Assembly (NCBI RefSeq): GCF_964340395.1
Contig: NC_135557.1
Span: 21,975,225 to 22,039,224 of the forward strand
Length of the DNA stretch: 64,000 nucleotides
Direction: 5' to 3'
DNA from: Glandiceps talaboti
Taxonomy: Eukaryota > Hemichordata > Enteropneusta > Spengelidae
Shown here: positions 22,823 to 34,280 of the stretch, one piece after another
Layout of the letters: each line of letters starts with the position of its first letter
How positions within the stretch are numbered: the stretch's first letter is position 1
Made by a program: the position numbers and the translations under genes
The notes under the pieces: generated by a model
Database searches by the model: none
Seen by the model: only the letters and a program-made list of their open reading frames with translations
Told to the model about the DNA's origin: nothing

Positions 22823-23545
22823 TGATGATACAGGGAAACAGCAAATTCTAGTTTGTCACAAGAATTTACTGTGTATCAGTGTCAGTGTCAAATTGAGTTT
22901 TGAGGACACACAGGTAAGAAAAGTCTTAGCTTCTAATTGCATGCCTGTTTTATGTCTGCTTGACTGACGGCCTAATCTATTGTGTCTATGACATGTGTAT
23001 TCATTAAAGTAATATATGCCTTCAAAATAAAATGCTACCTTTACTACAATACATAAAACTAGTACTTTAAAGACCATAACAAAAATATCAGAGGTCACAC
23101 TACAGCGTTTCCCAGTTAATAACAACACAGTCTCACTTCTTATGAGGCACTATGATCCAAAATGAGTGGTAAATTAATGTCTTTTTTCTCTGATAGAACG
23201 AGCCTGTCATTTCTTGTTCATGGAAAATTTAATTTAATACATACATTGTAACAATGGTTGAAAAATTGTGTTTTTATAATAGATCATAAAGAAATATTAC
23301 AGATTGACTATTTCAATCAAAATGAATGTATCCTGAGAACACAGCAGACTGATTTCAAAATTAATGAAACATCACCATGTCATAATGTAATACAGCTACC
23401 AAACTGTGTTTTCCATAACTGCTAAGTGAAAATTTGACATTATTAATTTATTTGACTCAAATTCTATTGTGTGTTTTATTAAATATGAAATACTATATTA
23501 TGATAAATTTTCCAGCATTTTAAATTTCAATCAATCCTAACATGG
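22823..23545. other. AT-rich intergenic DNA, no gene seen
   Basis: No conserved peptide, splice-framed exon or repeat structure recognised. Confidence 0.45.
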
Positions 23546-23910
23546 TTAAACTGGTCATATGGATGACGACTGGGTATTCATTTTGGAATTTTAATTTACA
23601 AAACAATTTTATTATGGCTTCCTACTTGAAAAATCAATGTGAAACAGTATTGACTAAGTCTGTGTTTGTACCTTAATACACTGCAAAAAGCTAAACAATG
23701 TGTAAAAAGTTTGTTATTGTACGTACAATAACAAACATTTTACACATTTATTAATGTTTTTTTTTTTTTTGCAATTCATAGAGTTACAAACGAGGACTTG
23801 GCATATATTGTTTTCACATTGATTTTTCAAGTAGGAAGTTATGATAAAATTGTTTTATAAATTCAAAATTCAAAATAAATACCCAGTCGTCATTCATATG
23901 ACAACTTTAA
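23546..23910. mobile_element. TTAA-flanked palindromic MITE, copy 1
   Basis: A near-complete palindrome of 365 bp. The ends are TTAA-ACTGGTCATATGGATGACG and the complementary CGTCATTCATATGACAACT-TTAA. The centre is GTTTGTTATTGTACGTACAA and its mirror. It shares ends and centre with 43211-43564. TTAA target duplication points to piggyBac-type mobilisation. Confidence 0.88.
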
Positions 23911-23920
23911 ATTCATTAAC

Positions 23921-24043
23921 AATATTGGGTATGTGTCATTGCACATTATTTTATCAAGTAGGAAAGCAAAATAAATTTGTTCATAATTATTAATTATAAA
24001 TCCAACATAAATTATCCATTTTTCGTCCACATGACCACTTTAA
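23921..24043 (+). mobile_element. TTAA MITE, right-arm fragment
   Basis: Ends CGTCCACATGACCACTTTAA and contains GCACATTATTTTATCAAGTA, matching the right arms of the full copies. It lies 10 bp beyond copy 1, suggesting nested or tandem insertion. Confidence 0.7.
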
Positions 24044-25462
24044 AAAACACAGTCTGTTTATACTTCAATTTCACTAGCATTGCTGAACATTACAAGTTCT
24101 ACATTAATATGATGTTGTCATGTTAATGTAGGAGTTTTACTTAATGGCATGGTATTAATAGATTTGTTGACCAGACAGTCTTAAGGTCAATATAAGTCGT
24201 ATTGCCCTATCAATGAAACACTGTGAAGTTTGTCAATATTGTGACCAGTAATCCCTAAATTAAAACTGTCTTCTTAAGCCTTAGATGTATGATTACATGT
24301 AGACTTACTTTAAGTCAACCAATTGACGGATTAATGAATCAGATATAAAATGGGATAATGGAATGGGGTGGAGACAATATAATAACCTGCTATTCCAACT
24401 TCCATATTCAAGAGGATCATCTTAACTTGCCAGAAGTATTTACAGGGAAACAGAGGCAGTAAGGCTGACTACATATTCGCCATACATGCTTCTGCTATGA
24501 AAACACAGTAAAGTTATTTCTATAACCAACCCTGTATCGCACAGCCTCTCTCTAACATAGAGTAATAAAAAAATCGCCAAAAAGAGGGCTGTTGTACATC
24601 TACATTGATGCAAGGCATCGTGGGTATGTAAACAAGTTTAGAAGCTTCACAAGTCTTCAACCCTTCCCAAAACATCAAGCTTTCCTTTGTCTGATATGAC
24701 TCATTCTTATATACAGCCCATTTCAGGTTAGTGCTCACTGGCTCTCTTTGATACAACCACACAGAAACCAACAAGAAACTGCATATACTAGAAAACTTTG
24801 AAATAGTTTCTTAATTGCCACATTTTGTTTAAATGAGACAAACTTAGGTGTCACCAAGCAGACACAATATACAGAAATCAAAAATTGATGCCAACATATC
24901 AGCATCTACTTAAAGTACACTTTAATAAATGGTTTATTGTAGCAAAAAATTATAGTATGATTGTACAATGTGTTTTTTCTTATTGGTTTCTGCATAGTTT
25001 TATCAAACAGAGCCATTGAACACTTATATGAAATGGGCTGTAACACTACATATCACATTGTAAATATTAGTAAACATATGCTACCAAGTGATAAGAAAGT
25101 GCTGGAAACCCAACATGGTCGGCTAATACTAATTCTCCTAAACTGACACAGGCCTTTAACAAGAACTATACAATGATATAATATTTAAACGTCTTGCTGA
25201 AATTACAGAGAATAAAATTCAAAGAAATAATCAATGAAGTCAATCATGGAATATGGAATGCCCTTAAATTATGCTATTTGTAAAATGTTATAATAATCTG
25301 AATATCACTGTTATGGAGATGAAAGACATGAAGATATTACGCAACTTTAATAACCGCATCAAAATTGTGCCTCTTTATAATTGAACTGAAATCAGAAAAT
25401 TTTAATTTTTTTTAATGTATAAAATGACAAGAGTAGCTACTGAGAATTAAAGGCAGATGATT
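24044..25462. other. AT-rich intergenic DNA, no gene seen
   Basis: No exon, repeat family or RNA gene was recognised; the open frames are short and unremarkable. Confidence 0.45.
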
Positions 25463-25895
25463 CCAACACTTTTTCTATTGCCATGTCAACACTGACCATA
25501 TTACTGTTGTCATGACAACATGAAAACCAACACTTCACTGTTGCCATGTCATTGTCAACACCACAAACACCACTTTGCATAACCAGAACTACTTTATCAA
25601 TACCACAAACAAAACTTTGCTGCTGCCAAAGAAATGCAATTTCAATGTTTGTGTCAACACCAAAACCAACATATTACTGTTGCCATGTCAACACCAAAAT
25701 GAAAAATTTACTGTTGCCAGGTCAACATCAAAACAAACACTTTACTGTTGCCAGGTCAACATTAAAAAAAAAACTTTACGGTTGCCAGGTCAACATCAAA
25801 ACCAACTCTTTACTGCTGCCATGTCAACACCAAAACGAACACTTACATGTAACTGTCGCCATGTCAACACCAAAACCAACACATTATTGTTGACA
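25463..25895 (+). repeat. ~33-bp minisatellite (TTACTGTTGCCATGTCAACA)
   Basis: About 12 variable units of the form TTTACTGTTGCCAGGTCAACATCAAAACAAACAC. Repetitive peptides in overlapping frames here are artefacts. Confidence 0.92.
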
Positions 25896-26289
25896 GTTGC
25901 CAAATCACCATCACAACTACATGTAGTAACACTTCATTCACCATTTCCAAATAAACACACTTTCCAAGCCCCCACAAGATCAGAACCTTAACCACTCATC
26001 TAGCTATATCATATTAATATGTTGCATTGCATCCAATAAAAATACATCATGACTTAACATAAATCAAACCAAAGTACAACGTCATCAACATTGACATCTG
26101 TTACATCAACCAATCATCTTAGAGAGTTAACCAATAACACCATCCCAATATGATCCAAAACCCTCAAAATGGTTTTATACTTTGATGTATTTAACTATTC
26201 AAAGAGTAAACTAGATCTACTGAAACCCTACCAATCAACCAATCCAAGTTAATATATCCAATACACCTGCCAAAATCAATCACTCTGGT

Positions 26290-27040
26290 CATTTACATCT
26301 GCTCAATTAACCAATTGAAATGACTCTCTCTCTATATGCCTACCCAAGCAACCAATCAATTTGCTCTATCCATGTACACATGCTCAAACAACCAATCTCA
26401 ATGACAAAATTGCTAAATGTATACCTGCCTAATCAACCAATCGCAACAGCTTTATCCATGTACAATGTATACCTGCCTAATCAACAAATCTCAATGACTC
26501 GTTCCATTTACATCTGTCCAATCAACTAATTTCAATGACTCTTTCCATGTACATCTGTCCAATCAACTAGTTTCAATGACTCGTTCCATGTACATCTGTC
26601 CAATCAACTAGTTTCAATGACTCGTTCCATTTACATCTGTCCAATCAACAAATTTCAATGACTCTTTCCATTTACATCTGTCCAATCAACTAATTTCAAT
26701 GACTCGTTCCATGTACATCTGTCCAATCAACTAGTTTCAATGACTCGTTCCATGTACATCTGTCCAATCAACAAATCTCAATGACTCGTTCCATGTACAT
26801 CTGTCCAATCAACTAATTTCAATGACTCGTTCCATGTACATCTGTCCAATCAACAAATTTCGATTTCTCGTTCCATGTACATCTGTCCAATCAACTAATT
26901 TTAACGACTTGTTCCTGTCCAATCACCTAATTCTGATGACTGCCAAATCAATCATTCAACCAATCCCAATAGATCTTTCCATGTGTACCTGTCCAATCAA
27001 CCAATCCCAATGACTCCTTTCATCATGTACACCTACCATA
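26290..27040 (+). repeat. 41-bp minisatellite, ~17 copies
   Basis: Unit TTTCAATGACTCGTTCCATG plus TACATCTGTCCAATCAACTAA; the central copies (about 26500-26910) are the most alike, and outer copies are decayed, as expected if homogenisation is strongest in the middle. Each unit has an ATTGG/CCAAT motif. Confidence 0.94.
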
Positions 27041-27300
27041 TCACCTGATCTCATAAACTTACAGACCTGTCCACTATATATATTTTTCCCATGAAGCATT
27101 CTCCGAATCAAACCCTGCCTAAAGTTTGTGAATTCTTAATTATAAATGTACATGCAGTAGCTAAATGTAAATACACTCTATCTACGTCCTATAAAAACTA
27201 GTCTATATTGATATATATAACATAGATGTAATAATTGTCGCAGTCAAATGTAAATGCTTGCCTAATATTTTACTTTACAACTATTAAACCTAGTTACATT

Positions 27301-27460
27301 CATACATGTATATAAAGGTTATTTTATCCCAAGTAGGAAATGTTACCTTGTCCAAATACTTTGTCGAGACTCGAATGACTTCTTCAGTAGACTAAATATT
27401 TGCACCAGGACAAGATAAGTTTTCCTGCTTGTGTGAAAATATCCTCTATGTATATCATGA
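27301..27460. mobile_element. Small palindromic element
   Basis: Left arm TATATAAAGGTTATTTTATCCCAAGTAGGAAA (27309-27340) pairs imperfectly with the complement of the right arm ending CCTCTATGTATATC. About 50-bp arms surround a short loop. Likely a decayed MITE. Confidence 0.6.
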
Positions 27461-28430
27461 AACCAAGCTGATGAATCTTTTTTGGATCTAGTTACATTAT
27501 ACATTAAGATGACCCAAATTCTAAATCTGTATGAAAGTATTATTATAGTCTTGAACCATTAAATGCTTCTATGCTTTATTCTGCATTGCTGAGCTTAAAA
27601 AAACAATCTCGAAAGCTATGATGTGAACTCATTACTAAACACAGTATGTCACTTTATTGGTATATTTCTAGTTCGTTTGGTGAAAATGATTATTTAAAAG
27701 CTGATCAGCCCCTGGAGTATCTGTATAAAATTCTGGAGGATAATAATAATTTTAAATTCTACATTTTCAAAATCTAAAGTAATACTTATATGTATGTATG
27801 GTAGGAAAGTATACTAAAAGAAATATTGTAGGCTTAGGGGCTCTTAAAAGAAAACACCCTAGAATAACATGATTTCTGCTTTCAGATATAAATTGTGCCA
27901 AGTAAGAACCGAGAGTAAGTATTTTAATAAGATCTTCATTCTATTTTCATTTCTTTTTAAAACTTCTTTTCTGTGTCACCTTCACGGATCTAATCGAAGT
28001 TAGAACTGAACCTTGAGCATATTGGTCCCCAGCAATATTAATAACAAAGTATGGTCCGCTCTGAGCACCACTCCTTAAGAACCCCTTTTATTCCATATTT
28101 ACCATCCCTCTCATAAAATGGTTCAGTCTACTTGGTCTTCTTGGCCTCATTTGCATATTGTGATATCAACAATGAGCTTACATCTGCTGATAAACGCTGT
28201 AGCTGCTGTCACTGGATTTAATTAGTACATCTTGATACCAATGGTGATTTCTATGACTTTTTATGTACATCAATCTTAGAGGGGGGTGGAGCTAATGTGA
28301 TTTTGGCAAAATTTTCCTCCAGACTTGTAGTTTCATCTGTTTCCAGAAAGAATAGAAAAGAAGCAGTTAGTAAAATAACCAAAATACAACAAAGGTAGAA
28401 GGAAAGGTGCATTGTATAGTCAACTTTCCA
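27461..28430. other. AT-rich intergenic DNA, no gene seen
   Basis: Nothing recognised apart from ordinary unique sequence. Confidence 0.45.
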
Positions 28431-28731
28431 GTTCCAAGATGCATTGCGCGAGAGGACAGCATTTACATTGTTACAGTTAGTCTTGTTTTGTCTTTATTAC
28501 ATTTGAAATAACATTTTTATCAGGAAATGATGGAAAGACATGTTGAACTCTTGGATTATGGGTGATTTTATAGAACAAAGACTAAACAGCATCAATGACA
28601 GAGAGGGATTTTACAGGTGAATCCAGGGTATGGTCAGGTGACAAACATCCCCCTGAGTAGCGCATGCAAATGCCTGAGCATGTACACAATACATGGTGTT
28701 GTATGGAGGGACGCGCAATGCATCTTGGAAC
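28431..28731. mobile_element. 301-bp element with perfect 20-bp terminal repeats
   Basis: GTTCCAAGATGCATTGCGCG at 28431-28450 and its exact complement at 28712-28731. The interior has no coding capacity. A single copy is seen, with no obvious target duplication. Likely a MITE. Confidence 0.75.
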
Positions 28732-29039
28732 CGTAAACAGGTCTATTGTTCACACTCACCAGCTTTGTACATATGACAGTACAATTATATAGGTCTGTGG
28801 AAAACTGATGAGAAGATCTAAAGGGGAACTTAACTCAAGGAAATATTTTCTGGACATTCAAGTCATGATTTTACATCACATATGTTATATGCTACATTGC
28901 TTCTTAAGAGTTAGCAGAAATATGTAATGTGATGGTTGCATAAACACTGAAAATTCCCAATCCCTAAGAGCCTATTACCATCAGTGAGAACATCATGAAT
29001 ATTCATTTTTCAACCATTGCATAAATATTTCTGTTGAAT

Positions 29040-29355
29040 AAAGTACATTGTATGATATGACAGAATACCATGACATGTGAGTGCAAGTGTGAAGTACTAG
29101 GGATATTTTCACACAGTGTTCTCTGCAGCTTCTGTGGTGAGTGAAAGTACAGCAGGAAACACCACAATCAAGGAGAGTGTATAAATACCTCAATGTATCC
29201 ACACTGTCATCCACATACTATGGGGTTCTCTTATCATTATATTATCCAAATATTGCTGTGATCACCTGATTTCATATGCATATGTAGAATGAGTTTGAAG
29301 TCATTTGCATATCATTTGCATGCAGGTATACAATAACGTTTTCTGTATTGCATTG
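29040..29355 (+). repeat. Dispersed repeat, copy 2
   Basis: Related to 1964-2335 in LIPE intron 1 in the same orientation, with matching GTGAGTGCAAGTGTG and CATTTGCATATCATTTGCAT segments. Confidence 0.6.
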
Positions 29356-29689
29356 CAATCTAGTATGCACATGCACCAGTGCAAGCAAACACTGGTGGTA
29401 CCAGGTACTAAGAGTTTCATGTATCATAACAAACACAGAACAAATTTTTGTTCTTTGCTTAATTAGTATCACTGTTACTGTAATCATTATACTGTTAATT
29501 GCAATTCTAAGAAAAAATTGAATTCTATATATTATCTTGTTTTGTAAAGTACCAACATAAAAATACTTTGATATGCAGCTGGGTACACATTGCCATAATA
29601 TGTGCATGTAGGGAATTCTTGCTATAATGGATTGCATAACATAAATAATAATCTTTATTTATACTGGATAGTTCTTTAAGTATATAAAC

Positions 29690-29915
29690 ACTTGTCTCCC
29701 AAGAAGTCCAGGGAGGGCTGTCCCTCATGGGTTCAGTGTTAATGCAGGAAGAAATCAGAGTACTCTGGGAAAACCGGAGTTCAGTACTGTCAAACTGATT
29801 GACACTCTTCTTACTTACAGAGTGGTCAATTTAATCAAGCCCTGAATGTGTTCAAACTCCAATCGCAGTGGTAAGAGACATGTGGTTTAACCACTCAACC
29901 ACCGATGATGACCAA
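29690..29915 (-). mobile_element. tRNA-headed SINE, reversed copy
   Basis: On the minus strand the head reads GGTGGTTGAGTGGTTAAACC ... TCTCTTACCACTGC ... GGAGTTTGAACAC, with tRNA-like A- and B-box sequence. A body containing TTTTCCCAGAGTACTCTGAT follows. It is related to 34091-34280. Confidence 0.65.
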
Positions 29916-29972
29916 ATAACATATTAAATAATACTGATATTTGATAATTATCTATCAGGCTGAACCTTGCAA

Positions 29973-30337
29973 TCTGTTTACATCTGTTATCTGGGCTCGA
30001 AACAACTTATTTTTTGTTGGTAGTCCCTTTGACTGACACGTTTCTGTTTACATCTGTTATCTGGGCTCGAAACAACTTATTTTTTGTTGGTAGTCACTTT
30101 GACTGACACGTTTCTGTTTACATCTGTTATCTGGGCTCAAAACAACTTATTTTTTGTTGGTAGTCCCTTTGACTGACACGTTTCTGTTTACATCTGTTAT
30201 CTGGGCTCGAAACAACTTATTTTTTGTTGGTAGTCACTTTGACTGACACGTTTCTGTTTACATCTGTTATCTGGGCTCGAAACAACTTATTTTTTGTTGG
30301 TAGTCACTTTGACTGACACATTTCTGTTTACATCTGG
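29973..30337 (+). repeat. 70-bp tandem repeat, five copies
   Basis: Exact 70-bp period: CTGGGCTCGAAACAACTTAT then TTTTTGTTGGTAGTC and GACTGACACG. Units differ by one or two bases, so the array is young. Confidence 0.97.
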
Positions 30338-30371
30338 TCATGGGTATCATGCCCTAATATGATTGACTGAT

Positions 30372-30410
30372 TTAAAGTGGCCATATTGATGAGAAATGGA
30401 TATTTATCCA
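30372..30410 (+). mobile_element. TTAA MITE, left-end fragment
   Basis: TTAAAGTGGCCATATTGATG followed by AGAAATGGATATTTA matches the left terminus of the element at 43211-43564. Truncated after about 40 bp. Confidence 0.6.
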
Positions 30411-30440
30411 CTGAGATTTAGCAAATGAATGTTGTTGTAT

Positions 30441-30780
30441 ATCACAGTTTAAGATAACAGTCATATATTATTTTCAGTATGGCTTCAAGATCTAATGATG
30501 ATGTCACAGTTTAAGATAGCAGTCAATATTATTTTCAGTATGACTTCAAGATCTAATAATGATGTCAGTTTAAGATAACATAGTCATATATTATTTTCAG
30601 CATGACTTCAAGATCTAATGATGTCATAGTTTCAGTATGACTTCAAGATCTAATAATGATGTCACAGTTTAAGATAACAGTCATATATTATTTTCAGTAT
30701 GACTTCAAGATCTAATGATGATGTCACAGTTTAAGATAACATGGGCATATATTATTTTCGGTATGGCTTCAAGATCTAAT
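30441..30780 (+). repeat. Irregular ~62-bp tandem repeats
   Basis: Units contain GATGTCACAGTTTAAGATAA, a CATATATTATTTTCAG segment and TTCAAGATCTAAT. About five copies with deletions; decayed GTCACAGTTTAAGCT copies continue to about 30960. Confidence 0.85.
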
Positions 30781-30960
30781 AACACTTTAAGCTAATGTAA
30801 TCGTGTGACACAGTTTAAGCTATTAAACATAACTGTGTGTCACAGTTTAAGCTAACATAAATATGTGTTATTTTAAAGCTCGGCTCCATATTCTTATTAC
30901 ATTGTCACTATTTATAATCTATGTCACTTTTAAGCTTGGCTTCATATTGTATTTACTTTG

Positions 30961-31677
30961 TCATGGTTTAACATAACATTTTGAATGTTAGTCTTCATGT
31001 AACCAGATTTTGTTAACCATAAGTGGTTTAATTTAGTATTCTAATTACAATATCATAGTTGAATCTAACATAGATGTACATTATTTCAAGTATTGGCTTC
31101 AAATTGTAATTAAGCTGTTAACATTACATGTATGTAAATAGATTTCCAGACATTCACTCTATTACTTAAAGTATTCTATTTAAAGTTACATATTTCAACT
31201 GTCTGATGTAGACCTGAATGGCATTCAATAGTTAGTATACAGTAATCAATACATCCATCAAGTTTTAAATGTCAGACAAACTGTGCAGCTCTAAATTTAC
31301 TATCATGAATCAATGTTGGCATGTTCACCAAAGTTCAATCCAATTTACAAATCTTTAGTATTCCAGACTTTCTGAAGGATATTTTCTTCTACTTTTGATC
31401 TTTTAGAGAATCAATCATCCACATACATGTACACCTAAGGAAATAAGCAGTCTGAGTTTATTAAGGTCAGACTTACCTTAATGTATATTAACGAGTTTAA
31501 TTAATATTGTGGTTTGATTTTAATTTGAAGTAATAAATTAATTAGAAAATTATTGTTTTCAATGATAATTAGGTAATAAAGAGTCTATTTAGATCAGTCT
31601 TAACTTAATGAAAATTAAAATGTTTAATGTTGTGACTGGAGAAATTAATTAGGAAATTATTATCATCAATGATAATT
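30961..31677. other. AT-rich intergenic DNA, no gene seen
   Basis: AT-rich sequence with short TTAATTAG-type motifs; no gene or classified repeat. Confidence 0.45.
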
Positions 31678-32056
31678 AGGCCTAAAGAAGAAATTTGTTT
31701 GGTTCCAGTTAACCAACCCCATCTAGTTTTTTACTGCCGACCCCAAATATTTTTTACATATTCAAGAAAAATATAACAAAATCGTGAAAATTGTGAAGTC
31801 TCGCCAGAAATAGTGGATGCGGAAAGTGACATCAACTTACAAAGACGATATAAAACTATTCTTCCAATCTGTGATGGCTGTACATCTAATGGGAAGAAAC
31901 CAATAACACAGAGACCATTTGGAAAACAACAGAAAACATAACTACCTGAACTAGACACTCACATATGAAAAAAAAAATATAGTGAAAAAAAAATCTACCT
32001 ACCCTACTATTCTAAAATTGAGCGTAATCAGAACTACACAATGTTTTCTTAGGCCT
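31678..32056 (+). mobile_element. AGGCCTAA-ended MITE, copy 1
   Basis: Ends AGGCCTAAAGAAGAAATTTG and CATTGTGTAG-type complement finishing in AGGCCT, forming imperfect terminal inverted repeats of about 40 bp. The interior is shared with 52294-52630 and 61472-61838, including TTCTTCCAATCTGTGATGGC. The open frame on the minus strand recurs in another copy because the element recurs. Confidence 0.85.
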
Positions 32057-32334
32057 TAGGAAATTATAGAGACTATTTCGATCATTCTTAATTTATTGAA
32101 TAAACTTGTTTTTTTCCAATTTGTAGTAATTTATGTACAAACGAATACCCTCAGGTAGAATGAGGATTAACAAGATTAACATTGCAATTAGGAGTGATAA
32201 ATTTCAAAATACTTTTTCCTAGTCAATGAAATAATGTTCATGTCTTCAAAATACATACAATATTACATGACTTTGTCTATAATGTTACAGTAATATCCAA
32301 GTCACAATATTCCTTATATTATTCCATATTTTCC

Positions 32335-32510
32335 GGCTGACTGACGAAAGCTATTGTGAATTAATATAATTATACCTCCTCAAGCATAATTTATGAGGAA
32401 ATTGGGAAAAATAATGGCGATTTGGAATGTTTTGATTCATATTTCTAGCAATGCAGAACCAGTGACATAGACATGGGTTGTTGTGATGTACTATAGTTGA
32501 ATGACCAGTG
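32335..32510 (+). mobile_element. Dispersed repeat, forward partial copy
   Basis: Contains TTTTGATTCATATTTCTAGC, AGAACCAGTGACATAGACAT and TTGTTGTGATG, matching the second half of 9263-9497. Confidence 0.65.
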
Positions 32511-32754
32511 TGTAATCCATATTATATCATACCAGTATATTGATGGCGCAAATCGAGAGATCTGATTGGTCTAGACATCGAACTAGCGCGTCTAAAATGA
32601 GAGATAATGCACAGTTGGCACACGTCCAAATTTTGATGTTCACTGTTCGTCTATGAACGTTGTAGTCCGTGCAGGGATGGGGGTGCAAATGAAACCAGAA
32701 AATGTCGTGTCTTATCTTGTTTTCGACATTTTCAATATACTGGTATAATATAAT

Positions 32755-32898
32755 AGCGATAAACCACCCCCTGGGAATGGTATACCACTCAGTTTTGACC
32801 AGTGAACTCAATATATGCACTCGCTATCGCTCGTGCATATATTTCGTTCACTGGTTAAAACTTCTTGGTATACCATCCCCAGGGGGTGGTTTATTGCT
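32755..32898. repeat. Long hairpin-forming palindrome
   Basis: AGCGATAAACCACCCCCTGG ... AATATATGCAC, then the loop TCGCTATCGCTC, then GTGCATATATTT ... CCAGGGGGTGGTTTATTGCT. The arms of about 65 bp pair with few mismatches around a 12-base loop. It may be a foldback element or the core of a larger one, since flanking 32530-32720 is unusually CpG-rich for this window. Confidence 0.88.
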
Positions 32899-33330
32899 TA
32901 ATTTTAATATGCTTTTCAATGAGTATGGTGTAATGAAGTTTATTACATGACAGTATTCTGAAACTTTTATTTCCTTACTTGCAATAATCCATGAATGAAA
33001 TCACAATAACACAGTTTCCTGACAACTCTGTTTTCAGATGTTATCAGTCAAAGAAATACTGTTTCCTTTTTTTCCTTCCTGACACCAATACAGAAAAACA
33101 AACCAAAATTTTCCTGACTGTTAAACATCCTTAACATATCTGTACTAGTTCTAGCAATGCTTTCCTTTAATTTCTACCTTTGAATTGTACACCTCAAATA
33201 GTAGTTGTCATGCGCTATAAAACTCAAAGTTACTTTTAATATAACAATACAATAACATGTGTAACATAATAATAATATAATATAAATTAAATCTATTTTT
33301 ATAACACAACTTAATAAAAACATAACATAA

Positions 33331-33583
33331 CAGGGCTTGAAATTAACACTAGTCTCATGCCCACAGACTACAAATTCTTGTCAAGTGGCTACCATTATTT
33401 GCAGTTGAAGATTTACAGACATAAAAATATTTTAATAACACACATATTGCCAATAGAGGAAATCTGTTTTCAGTTCATGAATATCGGACTACAGGTCACA
33501 ATCCTTTGACTACCACCTTCTGCAATATTGGTAGCCCACTAGGACTACCACGTACCAAAGAAAAAAGTTAATTTTGAGCCATG
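33331..33583. mobile_element. hAT-like MITE, copy 2
   Basis: CAGGGCTTGAAATTAAC at the left and GTTAATTTTGAGCCATG at the right; the interior (CATGCCCACAGACTAC, TTCAGTTCATGAATATCGGA) matches 1685-1953. Confidence 0.85.
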
Positions 33584-33827
33584 CATAATGTAATGTAATG
33601 TAATGTAATGTAATGTAATGTAATGTAATGTAATGTAATGTAATGTAATGTAATGTAATGTAATATAATATAATATAATATAATATAATATAATATAATA
33701 AATATAATATAATATAATATAATATAATATAATAGAATACAATACAATACAATACAATACAATACAATACAATACAATATAATATAATATAATATAATAT
33801 AAAATAATATAATATAATATAATATAA
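33584..33827 (+). repeat. Block-structured pentanucleotide array
   Basis: Begins at the edge of the hAT-like element. Successive blocks are (TAATG)n, (TAATA)n, (CAATA)n and (TAATA)n. Overlapping frames encoding LHYIT or LYYII repeats on the minus strand are artefacts. Confidence 0.97.
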
Positions 33828-33959
33828 ACTTCATTCTTGAATCCAAATTAAATTCTCAAATTGTAATACTATCAAGTACCCTATTCTTAATTCTAATGAT
33901 GCACAGTCCAAAAGAAGAAACAGTATATAATATTAAGCAATAATTTATACTTGTACGAC

Positions 33960-34080
33960 GACCAAGGGTTCCTATTACTTATGAGTAACATTTCGCCTGT
34001 TCAGGTTGTCAGGCTTTGTCTTGTCCGTTTGCTAGTTTTACTGCTAGGCTGTATAGTAAATATATTAGATATTGCAAATA
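33960..34080 (+). mobile_element. Fragment of GTTTCGCC-type MITE
   Basis: ACCAAGGGTTCCTATTACTT then ATGAGTAACATTTCGCCTGTTCAGG matches the complement of the right end of the element at 36004-36202. Confidence 0.6.
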
Positions 34081-34090
34081 TATTTGGGTT

Positions 34091-34280
34091 GTTGGTGGCC
34101 CTTCAGTTAGCTCATGTGTCTCTTACCACTAACCCGGTAGCCTGGGTTCAAACCTGCCCAGAATTGGCTGTGAGTCAATAAAAATTTCCTACATCTGTTT
34201 GTAAGAAGGATGATGTTCATTTTGACCCTATCTAACAATACAGATTTTCCCAGGTACTTTCATTTCCTCCTGATTTCACT
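34091..34280 (+). mobile_element. tRNA-headed SINE, forward copy
   Basis: TTGGTGGCCCTTCAGTTAGC resembles a tRNA A box and GGGTTCAAACCTGCC a B box, 40-odd bases apart. A body with GATTTTCCCAGGTAC follows. The cloverleaf is degenerate and continues into the SINE body, so it is not a tRNA gene. Confidence 0.68.

Noticed and set aside
25463-27040. CRISPR-like regular repeats
   Set aside because: Units are contiguous minisatellite copies without unique spacers, in animal DNA.
31731-31958. Conserved minus-strand protein similar to that at 61512-61868
   Set aside because: Both lie inside copies of the same inverted-repeat element; similarity reflects the element, and the third copy does not keep the frame.
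32527-32820. 97-residue minus-strand frame
   Set aside because: Runs into the hairpin palindrome and has no recognisable domain or splice framing.
34091-34165. tRNA gene
   Set aside because: A- and B-box-like sequences are present but stem pairing is poor and the sequence continues as a SINE that recurs at 29690-29915.
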